Source: Mayamaea pseudoterrestris (lineage: Eukaryota > Bacillariophyta > Bacillariophyceae > Sellaphorales > Sellaphoraceae). From it: a stretch of DNA of 64,000 bases. This document shows positions 1 through 10,881 of the stretch, piece by piece. Under the pieces are notes generated by a model that ran no database searches, was not told the origin of the DNA, and saw only the letters and a list, made by a program, of their open reading frames with translations. How positions within the stretch are numbered: the stretch's first letter is position 1; each line of letters begins with the position of its first letter. Location: NCBI GenBank assembly GCA_027923505.1, contig BROI01000021.1, positions 310,001 to 374,000 of the forward strand, read 5' to 3'. A program made the position numbers and the translations under genes.

Positions 1-17
1 CGCTGGTTGGGCCAACG

Positions 18-935
18 ATGGAACTACGACGCGATAGATTTTTCTTGCGTGTCACGAAGGGACACTTCCACCATATTAAAGGTTTCTTATCGCTTGGCAT
101 TGATGTTGACATGCAGAATGAATATGGTCAGACTGCGCTGTACATTGCGGCTTGGTTGGGCTATACACAAATTGTGCAGACCCTTCTTGACTACGGTGCG
201 GATACTAGCAGACTAGCGCATGGCGGGCTGAGTGCACTGGCCGCTGCACAGGCCAATGAGCGGGACGTCATTATGCAAATGTTAATCGATGCCTGTGCCA
301 TCCAGTCGGTCGAAATGTTTGACCGCGCAGACTTGACCGCGTGCACTCCACAATTAGAAACGTTGATTGATTTGTCAGTAGACCATCCTGGAGCCGGGTC
401 ATTTGTAATTGACAACGCCGTGACTGACAAAATGATTGACGCGCTTAAACGTTTATGGCGATCCATTCCGATGGAAATGACATGCATCAAACAAAAGAAG
501 GGCAAATTATGCTCGGATCGAAGCTACTATTGCGATGCGGAAGGGTTTCTTCGGAGGGCCATTTCCCAATCAATATCCGATGCGTTCGGTGCGCAAGTGA
601 AGAGTGCCGTCGTGCTCGAACACATGCGCTTCCTGTCGTACGCTGTCCCCGGTGCCACGCTGCTACCGCATACTGATCTGCATCGAGTCGAGCTGACGAC
701 CGGCATTCATAGCACCCATACATTTATTTTGTACCTTACAAGCTGTTGCTCAGGAGGTGAAACATCCTTGTTAGAGCACACTAGCGGCCCTGGTCGACAT
801 GAAGTAAGGGCCAAAGTCACACCAATTCGAGGTCGTCTACTTTTGTTTCCGCATCTTACTCCTCACGAAGGCAACGAAGTTGTCGACGTACCAAAGCTCT
901 TAATTCGTGGAGAGGTCATAATTTCTTACACATGA
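18..935 (+). CDS. Ankyrin-repeat protein with 2OG-Fe(II) oxygenase (prolyl 4-hydroxylase-like) domain; 5' end may lie outside the window
   Basis: Predicted Fe(II)/2-oxoglutarate-dependent hydroxylase. Residues about 10-95 form two to three ankyrin repeats (GQTALYIAAWLGYTQIVQTL is a canonical repeat), probably for binding a partner protein. The C-terminal half is a P4H-type double-stranded beta helix: H218-x-D220 (HTD) and H283 are the expected iron ligands, and R297 in LLIRGEVIISY takes the place of the 2-oxoglutarate-binding basic residue. No signal peptide is seen, so a cytosolic or nuclear protein is inferred. The frame is open upstream to the window edge, so ATG at 18 may be internal and further ankyrin repeats may precede it. 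The substrate is unknown. It is one of three P4H-fold proteins within 12 kb, but its ankyrin architecture differs from the other two. Confidence 0.8.
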   Translation: MELRRDRFFLRVTKGHFHHIKGFLSLGIDVDMQNEYGQTALYIAAWLGYTQIVQTLLDYGADTSRLAHGGLSALAAAQANERDVIMQMLIDACAIQSVEMFDRADLTACTPQLETLIDLSVDHPGAGSFVIDNAVTDKMIDALKRLWRSIPMEMTCIKQKKGKLCSDRSYYCDAEGFLRRAISQSISDAFGAQVKSAVVLEHMRFLSYAVPGATLLPHTDLHRVELTTGIHSTHTFILYLTSCCSGGETSLLEHTSGPGRHEVRAKVTPIRGRLLLFPHLTPHEGNEVVDVPKLLIRGEVIISYT

Positions 936-1510
936 AGCAGCAAGTGGCTTACTGAACTTATGGACAGTTGCTGCACAGACAACACAGTTGGGCCCGCTCC
1001 AATTACGAGCTGGCGGCAGCCTCTGTTTCTTGTCGGGGCAAACTGTGACTGCATCCGAGCTTAATAACAACCAACCAGCAGCACCTCTGGTAGTGCTAAC
1101 CTTGATGATAGCAGTGGCAGCACCATGGTCGGTGCCACTGTTTCGGTGGTTTATGGAAGCCTTGCTGTTCTCTTGGTTTTGTAAACCAAGCGCAACCAAG
1201 GCTCGGCTGATGTGTATTGAATGATCCTTGCTTGGCTGCTTTAGAGCAACATATTACAAGTATATACTAAAGATAAAGTTGCAACATAAAGCTACGAAGT
1301 GGAGCATTAGCTGGACGAATAGTATAGAAGCTGTGCGCGGTCAAGCCACGAGTCCCATCTGACGCATGAATGAGTGTGACGTCAGTCAACTTTCGACAAG
1401 GATCCCGATCTTCGTTTATGGCAATGGAGCGACAACGACAACTTCCTCGTTAATCTCCAAGGAACCCGAGAGAATCTTTGGAGTGGCTTCTCGAAATCAA
1501 GGCGAACGAA
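936..1510. other. Intergenic region, promoter of the SDR gene
   Basis: No credible gene is seen; the open frames here are short and show no family similarity. It holds a perfect 8-bp stem hairpin (arms 1172-1179 and 1183-1190, 3-nt loop) and, nearer the SDR start, TGACGC at 1360-1365 and TGACGTCA at 1377-1384. Confidence 0.6.
1377..1384. promoter_or_regulatory. Palindromic CRE (TGACGTCA) upstream of the SDR gene
   Basis: A perfect TGACGTCA palindrome lies 127-134 bp upstream of the preferred ATG at 1511. A TGACGC half-type site lies 17 bp further upstream (1360-1365). In the diatom Phaeodactylum, TGACGT/ACGTCA/TGACGC elements (CCREs) bind bZIP factors and mediate CO2/cAMP repression. Use here is inferred from sequence and position only. 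Confidence 0.45.
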
Positions 1511-2647
1511 ATGTTCTCATTCCATAGTGCGCTCTTCCTTTTGCTTGCGCCAACCTTGCTCGCTTTCACTCCAATAGCCGTGTCACGAACTAAACAAAGA
1601 ATCATCATCCCACCGACCACCCTAACCATGTCCGATTCTTCGCGTTACACAAATCCCAATCAACCGGAACGTTTTGCTACTGCCAAGAAGGAGAACAATG
1701 AGCGCTATCTTGACATTACTACCGTTTACGACCCTTTGTTTCTGAAAGGAAAGCGGGTTGCGATTACTGGCGCCAATCGAGGCATCGGTCTTGCTTTGGC
1801 CAAGGAAGTTACTGAAGCAGGTGCAAAGCTGATTGCCCTTTGTCGATCGAGTTCTGATGAGCTAGAAGCTCTCAAACCGGAGGAACTCGTCACTGGCATT
1901 GATGTCCAGGATGATGAGGCATGCAGCAAGCTTGCGAGCAAGATTTCGGGAGGACCAATTGACATTGTAAGTGGCTCTCATAGTTTGTGTCTGCCGATGT
2001 GTGTAACTTTTGTGAGTTGACGGACGCACTTAACTAAGTTGTTGCCTTGCAGCTCGTCAACAACGCAGGCTATTTCATGGAGGAGGTGGAAAAGTTGGAT
2101 TCGCTCAACTTTCCAGAGCAGATCAAGACGATTGACATTTGCGCGTGCGGTCCTTTGCGCGTTGCTTCGGGCCTTTTGAACGGCAATTTGCTGAAGGAGG
2201 GATCCAAAATTATCATGATCACCTCGCAGGGTGGATCAATCAGCTGGCGACCAGTCCAGAATCCTAAAGGGACCGACTACGGCCATCATGTACGTAACAC
2301 GTTGTTCGGTCGAGTGCATGGAGTGTTGATTTATGCATGCTGAGGATAAAGCTTACGTTCTGCTTTTCTTAACCTTATTTCACTCACAGATGTCCAAGGC
2401 CGCGGCTAATATGATGGCTGTCCTCTTGTCTCTCGAAGTAAAGGACAAGGGTATTGCTGTCGGCATATTCCATCCCGGTTTTAACAAAACTGGCATGACA
2501 GCCAAGTACAAGGAAATCTGGGATAAGGAAGGCGCCGTCGATGCATCCATTGGTGCCAAGCGCATCATGCATGAAACAGGGCAGCTTTCCATGGAGACGA
2601 CTGGCAAATTTCTCAACTGTGAGGATGGATTGGAAATTCCATGGTAG
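1511..2647 (+). CDS. Short-chain dehydrogenase/reductase, probably plastid or ER targeted, with atypical active site
   Basis: Exons 1511-1966, 2053-2289 and 2390-2647 (introns of 86 and 100 bp, GT-AG) give about 316 residues. The Rossmann motif TGANRGIG and the structural NNAG motif are intact, and a candidate catalytic Ser lies in MITSQGGSIS. The usual YxxxK motif reads HHMSK: Lys is kept but the Tyr position is His, with a Tyr two residues earlier. The junction YGHH|MSKAAAN is in frame and matches SDR helix alpha-F, so the change is not obviously a splicing artefact. ATG 1511 gives a signal peptide ending LLAFTP, resembling a diatom plastid presequence. ATG 1478 adds 11 residues in front. 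ATG 1628 (context aaccATG) would make a leaderless 277-residue protein. The substrate is unknown. Confidence 0.82.
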
Positions 2648-2971
2648 GATGTGACTCGGTCAAAGTAATGTTAAGGTAGATCTTATACTAACTGTAACCT
2701 TGGATTCCTGAGTATTGGTGTAGAATAGCTGCAGAGCCTTACTTTAACATTCGAAAAGTGGCTACCGTTAGAGTCGTACAATAGCAACCATGTTTTGACA
2801 CGATTGACAATGAGTCAGTTTGAAAACGCTGCGACGTTTCGAATCGCACGCGAACGGCGTCTGCGCCGGTTAATCGACTCTCCGTCGAAGTCAGCATTAA
2901 GAGTCAGATTCCTCGCTCATCGATTGCATATTAGACTACTGAACTGAGACCCACTACATGAATAGAGAAGC
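2648..2971. other. Intergenic region between the SDR and ABCC genes
   Basis: This 324-bp region lies between two genes on the same strand. I see no gene, repeat or recognisable element in it. It must hold the SDR 3' end and the ABCC promoter. Confidence 0.5.
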
Positions 2972-5900
2972 ATGAGGAGATTATTGACTATCATGCTGGT
3001 TCACATTCTCCTTCCGCTCGCGTTTTCTTTCGCGGCAGGCACCTTCACTGGATCGCCATCATCGACAACTTCCAATGGAATTCTTGGACCAAGAAAAAAT
3101 CTGTTGATTCGACAAGAGTTTCCGTCGTCTCGACTTGCTTCTGCTGCTGTGGCTAATGTACAATGTATAGATTCATTAACTGATGCACCCATAAAAGCAT
3201 CGCAAACGGATTCGGCAAGACCATGGAAAGGCGGAGAAGCAAATGCGTCTCTGCTGTCGCGTTTACTCTTCCGATATGCCGCTCCATTACTAAATATGGC
3301 ATCGAAACGTTCCTTGGAAGAGGAGGATTGTTTTAATGTACCAGAGCATCAAAAAATGGATCATTCAGTGACGACTCTTGCTCGCATATACGACAATTTA
3401 CATGCTCAATCTCGACGGCACAAGGAGGAAGCGAAACTGAAAGGTACTGTTTATGAAACGCCATCTCAATCCATAATGTTAACAAAGGCTCTACTGCTGC
3501 ACCAACGAAGTACCTTGATCAAGACTGGTCTTCTTCGACTCGTGAATACCGGCATTCAAGCCTTGCCCGCGATTCTTGTCTCGAGACTGCTTCGCGCCAT
3601 TGAAGCTGGAACATCACAACCAGCATCCAAGGCTATTCGGGCGGCAGTCACCTTGTTGGCGGTTTTGTCTATCAAAATGTTTCTTGAGAACAAGTTTTTT
3701 CACGAGACTGTCAAATGCTCGACGCAGGTTCGAGGGTCGCTTGCTGGAATGATTTTTGACAAGAGTCTTTGTTTGCCAAGTGGGGGAAGTGGTTTACCTT
3801 CTGGCGTTGTAACAGATAAATTTATAAATGCCAGTGGCAAGAACACAACTGCGCCAGTGTTTGGGGCTGGTGGAGTGTTGAACTTGATGCAGAGTGATAC
3901 AAGTCTCATCGAGTCGGCAGCAATGCAACTGCATACACTTTGGGACGGTCCACTGCAAATCGCAGTCTATACGACTCTTTTGTATCAGTACCTTGGTCCG
4001 CCAGTCTTTTGGGGGATTGGTGTACTGTTATTAACTATACCTACCAACAGTGTCGTGCTCCGAGTCCTTAACCGCATATCCAGATTGGAGAACGAAGCTC
4101 GCGATGCTCGTACCCGACGAACGTCTGAGTCAATTAGTAACATGAAGTTGCTCAAGCTGCAAGGGTGGGAAAACAATTTTGCCCAAGATATTCGCAACTC
4201 CCGCACGCAAGAACTGAAACGGCATGTTACGCGAGGAGGTATACGTGCGTTGAATCAAGCAATATCCAACGCGGTTCCATCGCTCGTCTTGGTCGTGACG
4301 TTGACGGCCTACATTCGGGCGGGGAAGCCATTGCTAGCAAGCACAATATTTACTGCCATATCCCTCTTTAATCAGCTCCGATTTCCGTTGTTCTTTTATC
4401 CAATGCTCATTGATTCACTTGCGAATGGAAGGAATGCGATACGAAGGATATCTTCGTATTTAGGTGCGGAGGAAATTGTGTCATATGTTCAAACTACGCC
4501 CTCAGTTGACGGCACAGGCTCTATTGAAGTATTAAACGGAAATTTCTTGTGGCCGACTGCAAAGGATCCAACGGGTGCACGCATCGTGGCTCCAGCGTTG
4601 CATGATGTGAAGCTCAAAGTTGCTCCAGGTGAAATTGTTGCCGTTGTCGGCGAAGTTGGCAGCGGCAAGAGTGCACTACTAAGAGGGTTACTTGGTGAAC
4701 TTGACCCTGTTCCTGGAAATGATATCCGCGGAGCGCTGAATATGCACAGATCCACTAATGGAGCATACGATGGTCACGTTTCGACGATCGATTATCCATT
4801 CGTAACAACAAAGGGAAGCATTGCATATTGCTCTCAAGAGGCATGGCTGCCAAAGGGGACCATTCGCGACGCAATCGTATTCGGTAGAGAATTTGATGAA
4901 GTTCGATATAACGCAGCTATTCGAGATGCTTGCCTTGACAGAGACATTGAGGCAAGTGACGGTGGTCTCGCACATGACACTGAGGTTGGGGAAGGAGGTT
5001 CAGCGTTGTCGGTAAGTTAAATGTACACGATAAAGATGGTATCGTCGCCTCCCACTGCACTTACTCATGCTTCTATGCTTGCGCAGGGTGGCCAACGCGC
5101 GCGTGTCGCACTTGCCAGGGCATTGTATTCTGACAGCAACACGACAGTCTTCCTGTTGGATGATGTGTTGGCTGCACTAGATGCAAATGTCGGTTCCCTT
5201 GTGTTTGAGAGGTTGACCAAGCGTCTGCGTAATTCGGGTGCTGCAACTGTTTTGGTGACGAACGACCCTTCCATTCCTCGGCGATGCGACCGTGTAGTAT
5301 TGATGAGAAAAGTTACTTCCTCGACTACATGCTCATCTGTTGTCGATGTAGGAACATATGATGACTTACTCGCTCGGGGTCATGACATGCGACGCACAGC
5401 CTCTGTTGAACGAGATGAAGGCGATGTCGGCGACGGAGTTTTCGTTGCGACCCAGCAGGCATCAAGGTTTGATTTTACGCAAGTCGATCCGCCAAAGCTG
5501 ATGAAGATTCGACGAGATACAATAAGGATTGTCGGGAACCACAAAGCGCATTTGAACTGCACTGGAAGTTTTTGTCATGCTGATCCTGAATCACAACTGG
5601 CATGGGAAAATTGCCCGGATTTAATCGCAGATCATGTTGTGCCTTTAGTTGCAGATAGCGAAGAATCCATTGATATTTTTCCAACACCCATCGTTGTCTC
5701 TAATTTCACCGCGGATTTGACTGGTCATTCATTGGACCCATTGCAACCTTTGAACGATGCATACGACCGCGCTGTGACTGCGAAGCAAGTACGTTCCGTT
5801 GACGAATTAATGTCTACGGGAGCTGTCACATGGGCGGTGTATGCTTCCTATTTTAGGGCAGTTCGGCAACCTATTCTTATTATTGCCATGATGTCCTCGT

Positions 5901-7803
5901 TTATAATGGCGAATGGAGCTCAATTTTACCAGCAACTCACTGTTGCTAGGTGGACGCAGCATGGCGCTGGTGCTGCAGCGGTTGCGTCTCCTTACATGCG
6001 ATCGTTGGTGCAAGCGACAGGTGTAATTTCTGTCTTTCTTTGGCTTCGCAGTTTCCTTATTCTACAAGTTGGTGTACGCGCGTCCGAGTATCTCCACTCT
6101 CGCATGTTAAATTCGGTGTTTGCCGCTCCGATGGCCTTCTTTGATGCGACTCAGTCGGGATCATTGTTATCTCGATTCGGAAAGGAGATTGAAACGGTGG
6201 ACAGAAACGTTCCGGATAATATTGGGGCAACTTTATTTTGTTTCTTGCAAATTTTCATGTCGATGGGTGGTCTCGCTTCGGTGGTGACGCCAATCATGTT
6301 AATTCCTCTTGCAGTTGTCGGAATTTCTTATGGAAATGCTATGTCTCTGTTTCGACCCGCTGCTCGCAACCTCAAACGTGTTGAGACAAAGACTAGATCT
6401 CCAATCTACACGCATTTTGGGGAGGCTTTGAAAGGTTCAGAAACGATCAGGGCATTTCGTCAGCAAAAAACCTGGTCATCTTCTCATCGCCATCTGTCCG
6501 ACAGCAATTTGTCCGTATTTTACACGTTAAAGGCCATTGATAGGTGGCTTTCCACCCGTTTAGAAACCCTTGGGAATATTGTTGTTTTTACCGCAGCTAT
6601 CGCTTCCGTTGTGATGACGCGGCAGGGTCGCTTGCTGGCGGGTTCGGCAGGATGGGGATTGACACAGGCCCTTTCGATCACAGGGTTACTAACCTGGGCC
6701 GTTCGGTGTCTCACTGACCTTGAAACAAGCATGTTGAGTGTTGTTCGAGTCGAAGAATTAATTGATGTTGACGCTGAAGTACAAACTCATGGCGGAACGC
6801 TGAGGCAAAGGGATAGAACAGCGCGCATACCAAGGGAGCGGAAAGGCGCAGGGGAAGCACTCGCGCCTCTTGTACCCGACGGTTTGAAGGTTGATGTTTC
6901 CCTGGCATCTGCTGAAAGTACCGCTTTGATAAGCGGGGGGTGGCCTTGGCGTGGAAATCTTCAGTTTCGAAATGTGTCAATGAAGTACAACGCTGACTCT
7001 CCACTTATTTTGAAAGGTGTTACTCTGACGATTCCTGCGGGTACAACACTTGGGGTGGTCGGTCGAACAGGTTCAGGTACTGACTCAACTGTTTACTGTC
7101 TCAAAACTGCAACTTATTTTGAACAACTCACCTTTGTTTCGTGATTATAGGCAAAAGCTCCCTCCTATTAACACTCTTCCGAATTGTTGAGATTGAGCGC
7201 GACGGTGCAATCGAGATTGATGGGGTCGATATTCGATCAGTGAGTCTTGGGGATCTACGCAAGTCGCTAGCAATCATCCCTCAGGATCCGGTGCTCTTCG
7301 CCGGAACGCTTGCTTATAATCTCGATGCGACTGGAGAAGCCACAGAGGAAGCCATGTGGGAGGCTCTGCAGGCCGCATCACCAAGCCTTGCTCTTCAGTT
7401 TAGAAAGTCAAACGGTTTACAGACGCAGATAACTGAGTCTGGAAAGAATCTCAGTCTCGGCCAGAGACAACTCATTTGTCTGGCTAGGGCTTTGTTGCGA
7501 AAGTGCAAGATTCTTGCCATGGACGAAGCAACTTCTTCAGTAGACTCACGCACTGATGCTGAGGTTCAAGCTACAATCCGAAGAGAGTTCGTTGAAAAAG
7601 GTGCGACTGTAATAACAGTTGCTCACAGGCTTGACACTGTATTGGGATACGACAAAATTTGCGTCCTTGGCGATGGTGAAGTACTGGAGTTTGCGTCGCC
7701 TAATGAATTGCTCCGCAGACCTGGAGGTGAGCTCCGACAACTTGTGGAGGCGGATAAACGGAACAAACGACGTGGGGCGAAAGTGCCGGTTGCTGCCTTA
7801 TAA
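2972..7803 (+). CDS. ABCC (MRP)-type full-length ABC transporter
   Basis: Exons 2972-5011, 5087-7076 and 7151-7803 (introns of 75 and 74 bp) encode about 1560 residues in the order TMD1-NBD1-TMD2-NBD2, the usual ABCC length. NBD1 has Walker A GEVGSGKS (560-567), signature LSGGQRARVALARAL and Walker B FLLDDVLAALD, where Asp replaces the catalytic Glu and the H-loop reads VTND. NBD2 is canonical: GRTGSGKS (1339-1346), SLGQRQLICLARALL, MDEATSSVD and VAHRLDT. One degenerate and one active site is typical of ABCC exporters of glutathione, glucuronide or anionic conjugates. The N-terminus (MRRLLTIMLVHILLPLAFSF) looks like a signal peptide, unusual for this family and possibly directing it to a plastid or vacuolar membrane. 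Both introns fall inside NBD motifs and splice in frame. The cargo cannot be told. Confidence 0.93.
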
Positions 7804-7923
7804 TTAGGTGGGTTGGATTTTTACTGTTAATGCTCGGAGAATTTACAGACTCCAGCAGACTTTTATATGCACTTTGTTAAATTATATGCTCAAAGTTAGA
7901 AAACTATTATTACGCGAAAATTA

Positions 7924-9501
7924 TTAATCACTTAAATCGTAGACGGGGTCATGTACCCAAAGGTTTATCAACCATTTCTCGCCTTCGTATACAGGAAGTG
8001 CTGCATGTTGGGAGAAATCGTCCAAGTTCCCATCTGGCAATTGGGAATAGAATAGAACGGCTTTGCCTCGCGCATCAGGCGTGACTTTCAGCTCTTTAAA
8101 CGTTTCCGCGTTGCGCCATCTAGGAAAACTAGTCTCCCCACCGCGTTCAACAGTATTTAAATATAACAGGAGCGTGGCAAATCGAGCGTCCTGGTGTGGA
8201 TTGTCTATTCGAGAGTAGCCAAAGTCGTGATGGGCCGTGTATTGCTCCTTTTTTGAATAATGAACGGCTTGAAGCTGCTCTCCAATTGACTTTTTCGTCG
8301 GCATATTTGGGTACTCATCATCGTCGCGATACCGGAGCAATGCTTCGTCAATCTTCATCAAATCAGCCGCCCGGCGGTAGACAGTATCAATAATTGGTGA
8401 CTGCTCTCTCTTTAACCAAGTATTCCGGGACGTACGTGTGCGACGCGTGTCGTCCTTGACTTCCTTTTCGCCTGGCAAAGCATCGCCCGTGGCGCTCAAT
8501 TTTAGTTCCTTTTGCTGCATGACGCTCAAAATGTGTGCAACCTCCACATCACTGAGAAAGTTTTCAATTTCGAACACACGTGGCGCAATAGAGAGGACCT
8601 GAAGTAGAAGCACAAGATGGCGAGTGGGTAAATGGCGTCACCGAATCATAATTCGAGTCTCATCTCAGCGTACCTTGAGCGTCATGTTCTTCAATTGCAA
8701 AGACTCACGATAGTCTTGTAAAAGACGAGGATCACCGCTTTTTAGAACGCGCGACTTTGGAGTCCCCAAAACTGGACCAAGCAACTCAGCTGGGGGTTCC
8801 TTGTCAAAGAGTGTTTCACGCGTGGTAACCCAGTGCTCCTGTCCAAAGTGGTCGGCCGGCCACATGTGATGCGAAGGTCTCGATCGCAGATAGTTGGCAA
8901 GGTAAGATCTTCCAGTAACATTAAAGTATTGTTCGTTGAAGGACAATGTTCGTTTCCAGTTGTCGTACATCTTTCTTTCGTCTGCTGTAAGTTCTGACAA
9001 ATTCTGCTCGGTCGCCTCTGGATCACCCTCGACATGATACGGATCATACCAGTATAGATTGTTTGGATATGGCTGAACAATGAATCGTTGCAAAACCTTG
9101 TCTGGTTCGTCGTATTCGCTAAATACAAAACTGTGCTCTGGGAAAGTCCCTGTGCCAGAAGCTGTAAAGGGGCTGTGATGGCGCATCTCGTGCTTGGTTC
9201 CTCCGACTTGCTCCTCCCAGTACAAGCTGACTCTTTTGTTTGACATGTTGATGAATTTTCCAGCAAGACCTTTAAACTCGGGAGTAACGATAGTGGAAGA
9301 TGGCGGATTGCCTTGATAAAAGGCGGCGATGTCAGGTTCGACATAGACGAGCGTGGTTTGCGGACCGTCTCCGACGTCATACTCCAACTCGACCAGCGCT
9401 GGATCAAATTCATTTCTTTCATGATCTGAAATAGAGCAAGAGAGCTCTTCTGCTCCCACGAGGCATCGTAGGAGTAAAAGGCTAACCAATATCTTCATCA
9501 T
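7924..9501 (-). CDS. Secreted prolyl 4-hydroxylase with an N-terminal VHL beta-domain-like region
   Basis: Exons 9501-8674 and 8598-7924 (75-bp intron) give 500 residues. The signal peptide is about 1-17. The C-terminal half is a P4H catalytic domain: H399-x-D401 in YTAHHD, H474 in FSQHAALPVYEGEKW and K484 binding 2-oxoglutarate, plus the typical RFATLLLYLN and RGGETSFP strands. It should hydroxylate peptidyl proline in the secretory pathway. The N-terminal 280 residues are not a collagen-P4H peptide-binding domain. Residues about 83-160 (FINMSNKRVSLYW, then PEHSFVFSE) follow the strand order of the VHL beta domain, with H123 at the VHL H115 position. That assignment is by eye and tentative. 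The gene is convergent with the ABCC gene and divergent from the Siva-like gene. Confidence 0.85.
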
Positions 9502-9812
9502 GGCGGATCAAAATGTGGAAGGCGAAGAAGTCATGGTGCAAGCGATGAAGAGAAGCATGGTCATTCGTCGCAGCGGTTATCGTATGTCGTGCTTGCGTGC
9601 TTTTTGTGTCGTTCGTGTCGGTTATTTAAATGCAGCAGCCAATTTGACGGTTAATTTACTACTGCCCATGGACTCGGTGCTTTCCTCGCGCAAAGACAAG
9701 CAACATCCAACTTGAACGTATGATTGTGAACAAGCGACTTACTCCACAATTACAAAGCAAGCCTATATCGATCGCCTACATTAGATAATCCGAAAACAGA
9801 CTGACACAACTG
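9502..9812. other. Divergent promoter region between P4H and Siva-like genes
   Basis: A 311-bp head-to-head intergenic region. Short open frames are present but none resembles a protein, and I found no conserved element. Confidence 0.45.
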
Positions 9813-10550
9813 ATGATTAGCTTTGAAACATCTTCGTCATTCAATGCTGTCCCGAAGCAATCAACATGGCCGTCGCTGCCGCATGACAATCCAACTGCTG
9901 CAGCAAAACGACCACTCTGCACTTGGAATGACAATCATTCGAACCCAAACCCTGGCGCAAAGCGACTGAGGGACGCTAGCTGCCGTTCTCCAACTATTGC
10001 ACTTGTCGCTACAAATTGTCGCACGTTGTCATCACATGCTCATGTTCATGCATTTACAACTGCGTTTTCGGCATCAATAGGTCGAACAGAAGCCTCAACA
10101 AGCAATAAAGTGAACGAGACACCAAAGTGCTGGTGGACTAACAATAAATCACAGCTATATCAGTCCAACGATGCATTCTGCAGTGTGTGTCAGGGGAATA
10201 TCGATGCGGTGACGGCAGAGTTGACGACTACATCGAGCTCCTTATCCATGGGGATTCGAAACCTTGATGGATACTTTGTAAAGAGCATGCGTGGCAAGAG
10301 TTTGGCGAAGTTTGAGGGAGCTGCATATCAAACTGCCGAGCAACAGCAAACCATGACGCATCAAGCTGTGACTCGCTGCCATTTCTGCGTCAAGTCACTC
10401 TGTCAGAATTGTTTCCACGAATGCGAGCAATGCCGGCACGCATACTGTACCTTTTGCCTGACATCGGACTACGCGCATGGGTTGGAGCATGTTTGTTTGG
10501 ACTGCGCGCGCGACGTAAACGATGGAATGCAGATGCAGATCGATGGGTAG
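9813..10550 (+). CDS. Protein with Siva-like C-terminal zinc-binding domain
   Basis: Single exon, 245 residues. Residues 1-180 are low-complexity and Ser/Thr/Asn-rich, without a recognised domain. Residues about 185-236 hold ten cysteines spaced C-x2-C-x4-C-x2-C-x3-C-x2-C-x4-C-x2-C-x12-C-x2-C. From CQNC onward this reproduces the spacing of the C-terminal domain of animal Siva (CGQC, RTC, WGC, then ACTLC and CTSC), which binds zinc through a RING/B-box-like fold. In animals Siva binds TNF-family receptor tails and regulators of apoptosis and p53; no such role can be assumed here. No signal peptide is seen, so it is presumably nuclear or cytosolic. An unrelated treble-clef protein is the main alternative. 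Confidence 0.6.
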   Translation: MISFETSSSFNAVPKQSTWPSLPHDNPTAAAKRPLCTWNDNHSNPNPGAKRLRDASCRSPTIALVATNCRTLSSHAHVHAFTTAFSASIGRTEASTSNKVNETPKCWWTNNKSQLYQSNDAFCSVCQGNIDAVTAELTTTSSSLSMGIRNLDGYFVKSMRGKSLAKFEGAAYQTAEQQQTMTHQAVTRCHFCVKSLCQNCFHECEQCRHAYCTFCLTSDYAHGLEHVCLDCARDVNDGMQMQIDG

Positions 10551-10881
10551 ATTGTAGTTCTTATGGAGGAGTAAGGCTGCTCCAGCCTGAACACTCGCTA
10601 GCGTCAATTTTTTCCATATCAATGTAACGATATGGGAGTGAAACAGAATGCAGTCCTCTGTGATAGTTACGATGCAGTTGAAGGCAGTCCGTGTAGCTGC
10701 TTCACTTCAGTACCGGTCCGTCGCTGATGCGGCATTCGCGAGCATTCACCTCTCCGTCGCGTTGTGTGCCATTCAGCCTCCATTCATCAATCATCACTCC
10801 ATCAATTCACTTTTGGGCACACTTCCATCCAACAGGCGCTGACTTCGCCATCGGAGACCCCTCGAACTTTCGGGCTGTTGA
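10551..10881. other. Intergenic region upstream of the plastid-type P4H gene
   Basis: This 331-bp region is pyrimidine-rich near its 3' end (repeated ATCA/TCCATC runs at about 10770-10830). No gene or defined regulatory motif was recognised. Confidence 0.45.

Noticed and set aside
1172-1190. Perfect 8-bp stem hairpin as a terminator or RNA element.
   Set aside because: It is too short and isolated to assign a function in a eukaryotic intergenic region; recorded only as content of that region.
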